Positions 22,808 to 25,686 of a stretch of 25,686 nucleotides of DNA are shown here, piece after piece. The DNA is taken from positions 1-25,686 of the IMG/VR virus record IMGVR_UViG_3300017772_000104, one strand, 5' to 3'. The notes below the pieces were generated by a model. The model saw only the letters and a program-made list of their open reading frames with translations. It ran no database searches and was not told the DNA's origin. The first letter of the stretch is position 1. Each line of letters begins with the position of its first letter. The position numbers were made by a program, and so were the translations under genes. The DNA is from a virus.

Positions 22808-23761
22808 ATGAAAACAATTAGAGTTGGTTCAGATTTTTCCGGTGTTGGTGCATTTGATTTTGCAATCAATCGTGTTGCGGAACAAAAGGGTTTTAAGGTA
22901 AGAAATGTATTTGCTTGTGATTGGGATAAATATGCACGAAAAAGTTATTTATCAAATCACGATGCACCGGAATATTATCCGAACGATGTTTATGAAAGGG
23001 ATGTTCCTGAACAACCTTTGGATGTTTATATGACATCACCGCCTTGTCAGGGCTTTAGTCTTGCCGGATCACGAATGACAAAAGAAGATGATAAAAGAAA
23101 TATTTTATTTTATAATTCACACGAATTTATTGTCAAAAATAAACCAAGATATTTTGTTTTTGAAAATGTTCGTGGTTTAATGAGTCACGAAAACGGTAGC
23201 ACATTCAGAGAATGGATAAATTTATTGTGTGGCAAAAGTGTCAACGGTTTACCGGTATTATTTCCGCACGATGAAAGTGTACCATATCACGTTTATTATG
23301 CGGTATTAAACACAAAGAAAATTTCAAACATTCCTCAAAATCGTGAACGTGTTTTTATTATTGGAATTCGTGATGATTCAGATAATAATTTTCGATTTCC
23401 AAAGGAACAACCTTTGATTACAAAATTAAAAGATATTTTGGAAGATAATGTTGATGAAAAATATGTTGTAAACTACAATCAAAAATATAATGATATTATA
23501 AAACAATCTTTAAATCAAAACTATTCAACTTGTATTGATGCAAGTTACTATAAGGGTTTTGGTGTTCGTCAGGGCAAATGTAGACAAGTTGTTCAGTATA
23601 AAAATAAAGTAAGAAGATTAACACCAAGGGAATGTTTTCGTTTGCAAGGGTTTAAAGATGATTTTGAATTTGTTGTTTCAAATTCACAACTTTACAAACA
23701 AGCCGGAAATTCAATCACAATTAATGTATTAGAAAAAATTTTAAATAATTTAACTTTTTAA
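22808..23761 (+). CDS. DNA (cytosine-5) methyltransferase, full length
   Basis: All main motifs are present in order: the AdoMet-binding start GSDFSGVGAFDFAI (7-20), ACDWD (36-40), catalytic PPCQGFS (Cys 80), FENV (118-121), QNRERV (177-182), the late RLTPRECFRLQGF (270-282) and AGNSI (299-303). The enzyme transfers a methyl group to C5 of cytosine in a target sequence. The region between about 185 and 270, which would contain the target-recognition part, is short, so the enzyme is compact (317 aa). No restriction nuclease gene is next to it, so it is probably solitary and protects phage DNA. Confidence 0.95.
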   Translation: MKTIRVGSDFSGVGAFDFAINRVAEQKGFKVRNVFACDWDKYARKSYLSNHDAPEYYPNDVYERDVPEQPLDVYMTSPPCQGFSLAGSRMTKEDDKRNILFYNSHEFIVKNKPRYFVFENVRGLMSHENGSTFREWINLLCGKSVNGLPVLFPHDESVPYHVYYAVLNTKKISNIPQNRERVFIIGIRDDSDNNFRFPKEQPLITKLKDILEDNVDEKYVVNYNQKYNDIIKQSLNQNYSTCIDASYYKGFGVRQGKCRQVVQYKNKVRRLTPRECFRLQGFKDDFEFVVSNSQLYKQAGNSITINVLEKILNNLTF

Positions 23762-23764
23762 TAA

Positions 23765-24031
23765 ATGCTTGAATCTATAAGGGACAATTATCCGGATGAG
23801 GATATATATATTTTAAAAAATCTTGATGATGCTATTATTGGATATCACCAACAATCAAATCGTGTTGTTTATTCAGTTAAAAAAATTATTGAATTAATTA
23901 TGATTGAAGAAACAATAAGTGATGAAAATTTTACTTTGCACGATGCAATGGATTATTTTGGTTATAATATCGAATCAAATGGATGTGGTGAATATAGTCC
24001 GATTTTATGTTATGATAATTTTGAATTATGA
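23765..24031 (+). CDS. Conserved small phage protein between the methyltransferases, 88 aa
   Basis: The pattern 'LDDAIIGYHQQSNRVVYSVKKIIEL' followed by 'HDAMDYFGYNIESNGCGEYS' and PILCYD resembles a family of small proteins common in phage genomes, typically with a '..DAIIG...S.R..YS...' start and a 'YF.YN..G...GE.TPI..D' end. The function of that family is unknown to me. The stop overlaps the start of the second methyltransferase-type gene (ATGA), so they are likely co-translated. Codon use looks very A+T-rich. Confidence 0.75.
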   Translation: MLESIRDNYPDEDIYILKNLDDAIIGYHQQSNRVVYSVKKIIELIMIEETISDENFTLHDAMDYFGYNIESNGCGEYSPILCYDNFEL

Positions 24032-24678
24032 ATGTTCTTGAATTATATGCCGGAAGTCGCAGTTTTGGAAAAACTTGTGAAAAATATGGTATGAATGTTT
24101 TTTCAATTGATTGGACAAATTACGATAATATTGATTTGCAAATTGATATTGAAAAATTAACAATGGATCATGTGCCGTTTATTCCTGACGTCATTTGGGC
24201 AAGTCCGGATTGCACTACATATTCAATTGCCGGTGTATCACACCATCGAAAAGGACAGATTGCACAAAGTGACTACGCAAAAAAATGTGACAGAACAAAT
24301 GAAAAAATGTGGAATTTAATTTTTGATTATTTAAAACTTAACAATCAAATGAAATACTTTGTTGAAAATCCAAGGGGTATGATGAGAAAAATGAATTTTG
24401 TCAAACATAGTGAACGTGCTTGTGTTTGGTATTGTCGTTATAATCACAAATTTGCAAAGCCAACGGATATTTTTACAAATCATTTAAAAACCATTTTTAA
24501 TCCTAATGGATGGAGTCCAAGACCAAGGTGTTTTAATGGCAATAAAAATTGCCATCACGAATCATCACCAAGGGGTTCAATAAATGGTATTAATGGAATA
24601 ACTGAAACATATGAAAAAAGTAAAATACCTGATGAATTATGTGATGAAATTATTTTATCCGTTATAAATGCGTTGTAA
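24028..24678 (+). CDS. Second, divergent C5-cytosine methyltransferase-like protein, 216 aa
   Basis: The start MNVLELYAGSRSFGKTCEKY has the AdoMet-binding motif I layout, followed by SIDW. Residues 57-68 (IWASPDCTTYSI) place a Cys (62) where Dcm-type enzymes have PPC, and FVENPRG (111-117) replaces ENV. The protein is about 100 aa shorter than the first enzyme and lacks the QNRERV and late RLQGF/AGNS motifs. Similar short proteins occur in phages and are usually annotated as DNA cytosine methyltransferases. Activity is plausible because Cys and Glu are retained, but substrate and product are uncertain. It overlaps the next gene by 11 nt. Confidence 0.75.
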   Translation: MNVLELYAGSRSFGKTCEKYGMNVFSIDWTNYDNIDLQIDIEKLTMDHVPFIPDVIWASPDCTTYSIAGVSHHRKGQIAQSDYAKKCDRTNEKMWNLIFDYLKLNNQMKYFVENPRGMMRKMNFVKHSERACVWYCRYNHKFAKPTDIFTNHLKTIFNPNGWSPRPRCFNGNKNCHHESSPRGSINGINGITETYEKSKIPDELCDEIILSVINAL

Positions 24679-25192
24679 AAACTGCAAAGATAAATTTGAA
24701 CCAAAGCATTTCAATCAAAAGTATTGCTTGAAAAAAGAATGCGTTGCGGTATGGGTTGCAAAAGCCAAAGAAAAGAATTGGAAAGATAAAAAACGCAAAA
24801 TGAAACAAGACTTGGAAACGGTTCAAGACCTAATGAAGAAATGTCAATCGGTGTTTAATCATTGGGTGCGTTTAAGGGATGCCGGTGAACCTTGTATTTC
24901 GTGCGGTGGTGAATTAGGTGAATCATATGATGCCGGTCATTATTTTTCTTCAGGCGGTCACAAATCAGTCACTTTTGATCCGGATAATTGTTTCGCACAA
25001 TGTAAACGTTGCAACAGATGGTTGCACGGCAATCTTTTGAATTACCAAATCGGTATTGAAAAAAGAATTGGTTCAGGAAGGTTGTTTGATGTCACGGTAA
25101 AAGCACACGAAACTCGTAAATACACAAGGGAAGAGTTGCGTGATTTAATTGCGTTCTATAAAGACCTGATAAAAAAATTACAGAAAAAGTGA
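24668..25192 (+). CDS. NinG-like HNH nuclease (Rap family)
   Basis: The protein matches lambda NinG/Rap in its core: VFNHWVRLRDAGEPCISCGG (62-81), SYDAGHYFSSGGH (86-98), and QCKRCNRWLHGN (111-122), with a late IEKRIGSG. Cys 76/79 and 112/115 would bind zinc, and DAGH holds the HNH-type catalytic His. An additional N-terminal Cys set (Cys 3, 6, 20, 25) forms a likely zinc ribbon. Family members cleave branched recombination intermediates such as D-loops or Holliday junctions. The basic linker at 30-50 fits DNA binding. It ends this operon. Confidence 0.9.
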   Translation: MRCKNCKDKFEPKHFNQKYCLKKECVAVWVAKAKEKNWKDKKRKMKQDLETVQDLMKKCQSVFNHWVRLRDAGEPCISCGGELGESYDAGHYFSSGGHKSVTFDPDNCFAQCKRCNRWLHGNLLNYQIGIEKRIGSGRLFDVTVKAHETRKYTREELRDLIAFYKDLIKKLQKK

Positions 25193-25211
25193 CATTTTTT
25201 TTGTTTGATGC

Positions 25212-25260
25212 TTGTTATATTAAAATAACTTTGTATATTGCGGTGTCAAACAATTAAAAA
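25212..25260 (+). promoter_or_regulatory. Promoter C with the conserved leader
   Basis: TTG (25212-25214), a 19-bp spacer and TATATTG (25234-25240), followed four bases later by GTCAAACAATTAAAAA (25245-25260), line up with promoters A and B, with one T missing from the -7 box. A second reading, TAACTTTG at 25226-25233, is also possible. The upstream ACAAGGGTTTC part of the module is missing here. Confidence 0.7.
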
Positions 25261-25267
25261 ACACACA

Positions 25268-25411
25268 ATGAGCAGAGAACAACAATACCAAATTAGACAA
25301 CAACAAATCATAAATGATTATCAAATGGGTTTTATTTCTTATGATGATTATTGCAGATTGATAAAAACAAATACCGACATCTTAGTGCAAGGTAAAGAAA
25401 TGATTAAATAA
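25268..25411 (+). CDS. Small protein, 47 aa
   Basis: ATG 25268 follows promoter C and the conserved leader, so this is the first gene of a new transcript. The protein is Gln-rich at its start (MSREQQYQIRQQQIINDYQM) and continues GFISYDDYCRLI, a layout reminiscent of short helical proteins with a 'G.ISxxEY' turn. Function unknown. Confidence 0.7.
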   Translation: MSREQQYQIRQQQIINDYQMGFISYDDYCRLIKTNTDILVQGKEMIK

Positions 25412-25413
25412 AA

Positions 25414-25674
25414 ATGGAAAACAAAAGAATTTATATTCATTCAGAATTTCAAAGTAAAAAATTTGGATTGATTAAATCCGGTCAATGGTCATATCAAACC
25501 GGTGATTCAGAAACACACAAAAAAAGTATTAGAGATTCTTGTATTGAAGAAATAATGCAATCGGTCAATGAATGGTCATTAAATCAATGTTGGGGATGGA
25601 AAAAACACGAATCGTTTACGCAAAAATTTAGTGACCAATTGGAAAAAAATGCAAAAATTATAATTCAAAAATAA
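25414..25674 (+). CDS. Hypothetical protein, 86 aa
   Basis: ATG 25414 is two bases after the previous stop. The protein has a mixed start (MENKRIYIHSEFQSKKFGLI), a Trp-rich middle (NEWSLNQCWGWKKHESF) and a charged helical end. No membrane segment, signal peptide or enzyme motif is seen. It continues the short-gene operon at the right edge. Confidence 0.7.
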   Translation: MENKRIYIHSEFQSKKFGLIKSGQWSYQTGDSETHKKSIRDSCIEEIMQSVNEWSLNQCWGWKKHESFTQKFSDQLEKNAKIIIQK

Positions 25675-25675
25675 A

Positions 25676-25686
25676 ATGGAAAAGAA
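25676..25686 (+). CDS. Start of a gene cut by the window edge
   Basis: ATG 25676 follows the preceding stop by one base, in the same compact style as its neighbours. Only three complete codons (Met-Glu-Lys) are visible, so nothing can be said about the product. Confidence 0.4.

Noticed and set aside
1-25686. tRNA genes, CRISPR arrays, insertion sequences, integrase or attachment sites
   Set aside because: I looked for cloverleaf patterns, spaced repeats, transposase or recombinase motifs and found none. A lytic or temperate lifestyle cannot be decided from this window.

Overview
This window looks like part of the genome of a tailed phage (siphovirus-type, HK97-like) that infects a Bacteroidetes host, probably a flavobacterium. 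All genes lie on the + strand, are tightly packed and often overlap by ATGA or TAATG. The DNA is A+T-rich. Almost no gene has a Shine-Dalgarno sequence; starts are preceded by A-rich leaders. The recognisable promoters have the Bacteroidetes form (TTG, about 18-19 bp, then TAnnTTTG). No integrase, repressor, tRNA or CRISPR array was seen, and portal and terminase are presumably to the left of the window.

Layout. (1) Bases 1-5538, head, neck and tail tube: the end of a LamG/concanavalin-like protein, a small conserved phage protein, a prohead protease with an extra C-terminal module, the HK97-fold major capsid protein, a small repeat-bearing basic/acidic protein, an adaptor-like protein with an inserted Gly-rich beta domain, a probable neck/tail-terminator protein and a probable tail tube protein. 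A strong hairpin terminator follows (5563-5589). (2) Bases 5766-16352, tail: two small proteins that overlap by 83 nt, a 1215-aa TP901-type tape measure protein, and five tail-tip or fibre-type proteins. (3) Bases 16354-18531, lysis: holin-like protein, a small signal-peptide/TM protein, an N-acetylmuramoyl-L-alanine amidase and a calcineurin-like metallophosphoesterase. (4) Bases 18541-20685: a set of very small genes of unknown function, with two copies of a promoter-leader module. (5) Bases 20682-22806, replication: a stand-alone DnaA domain IV-like protein, a DUF6291-like replication protein, a minimal DnaB/RecA-type helicase and a coiled-coil protein. (6) Bases 22808-25192, DNA modification and processing: two different C5-cytosine methyltransferase-type proteins around a small conserved phage protein, then a NinG-like HNH nuclease. 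(7) Bases 25194-25686: a third promoter with the same leader and small genes running off the right edge.

The head and tail blocks build the virion. The lysis block releases it. The DnaA-like, DUF6291-like and helicase proteins form a plausible initiator-loader-helicase set. The methyltransferases and NinG act on phage DNA. The most unusual points are the repeated promoter module with exactly conserved spacing, the free DnaA-type DNA-binding domain, the paired methyltransferases, the composite protease and adaptor proteins, and the phosphoesterase in the lysis operon.
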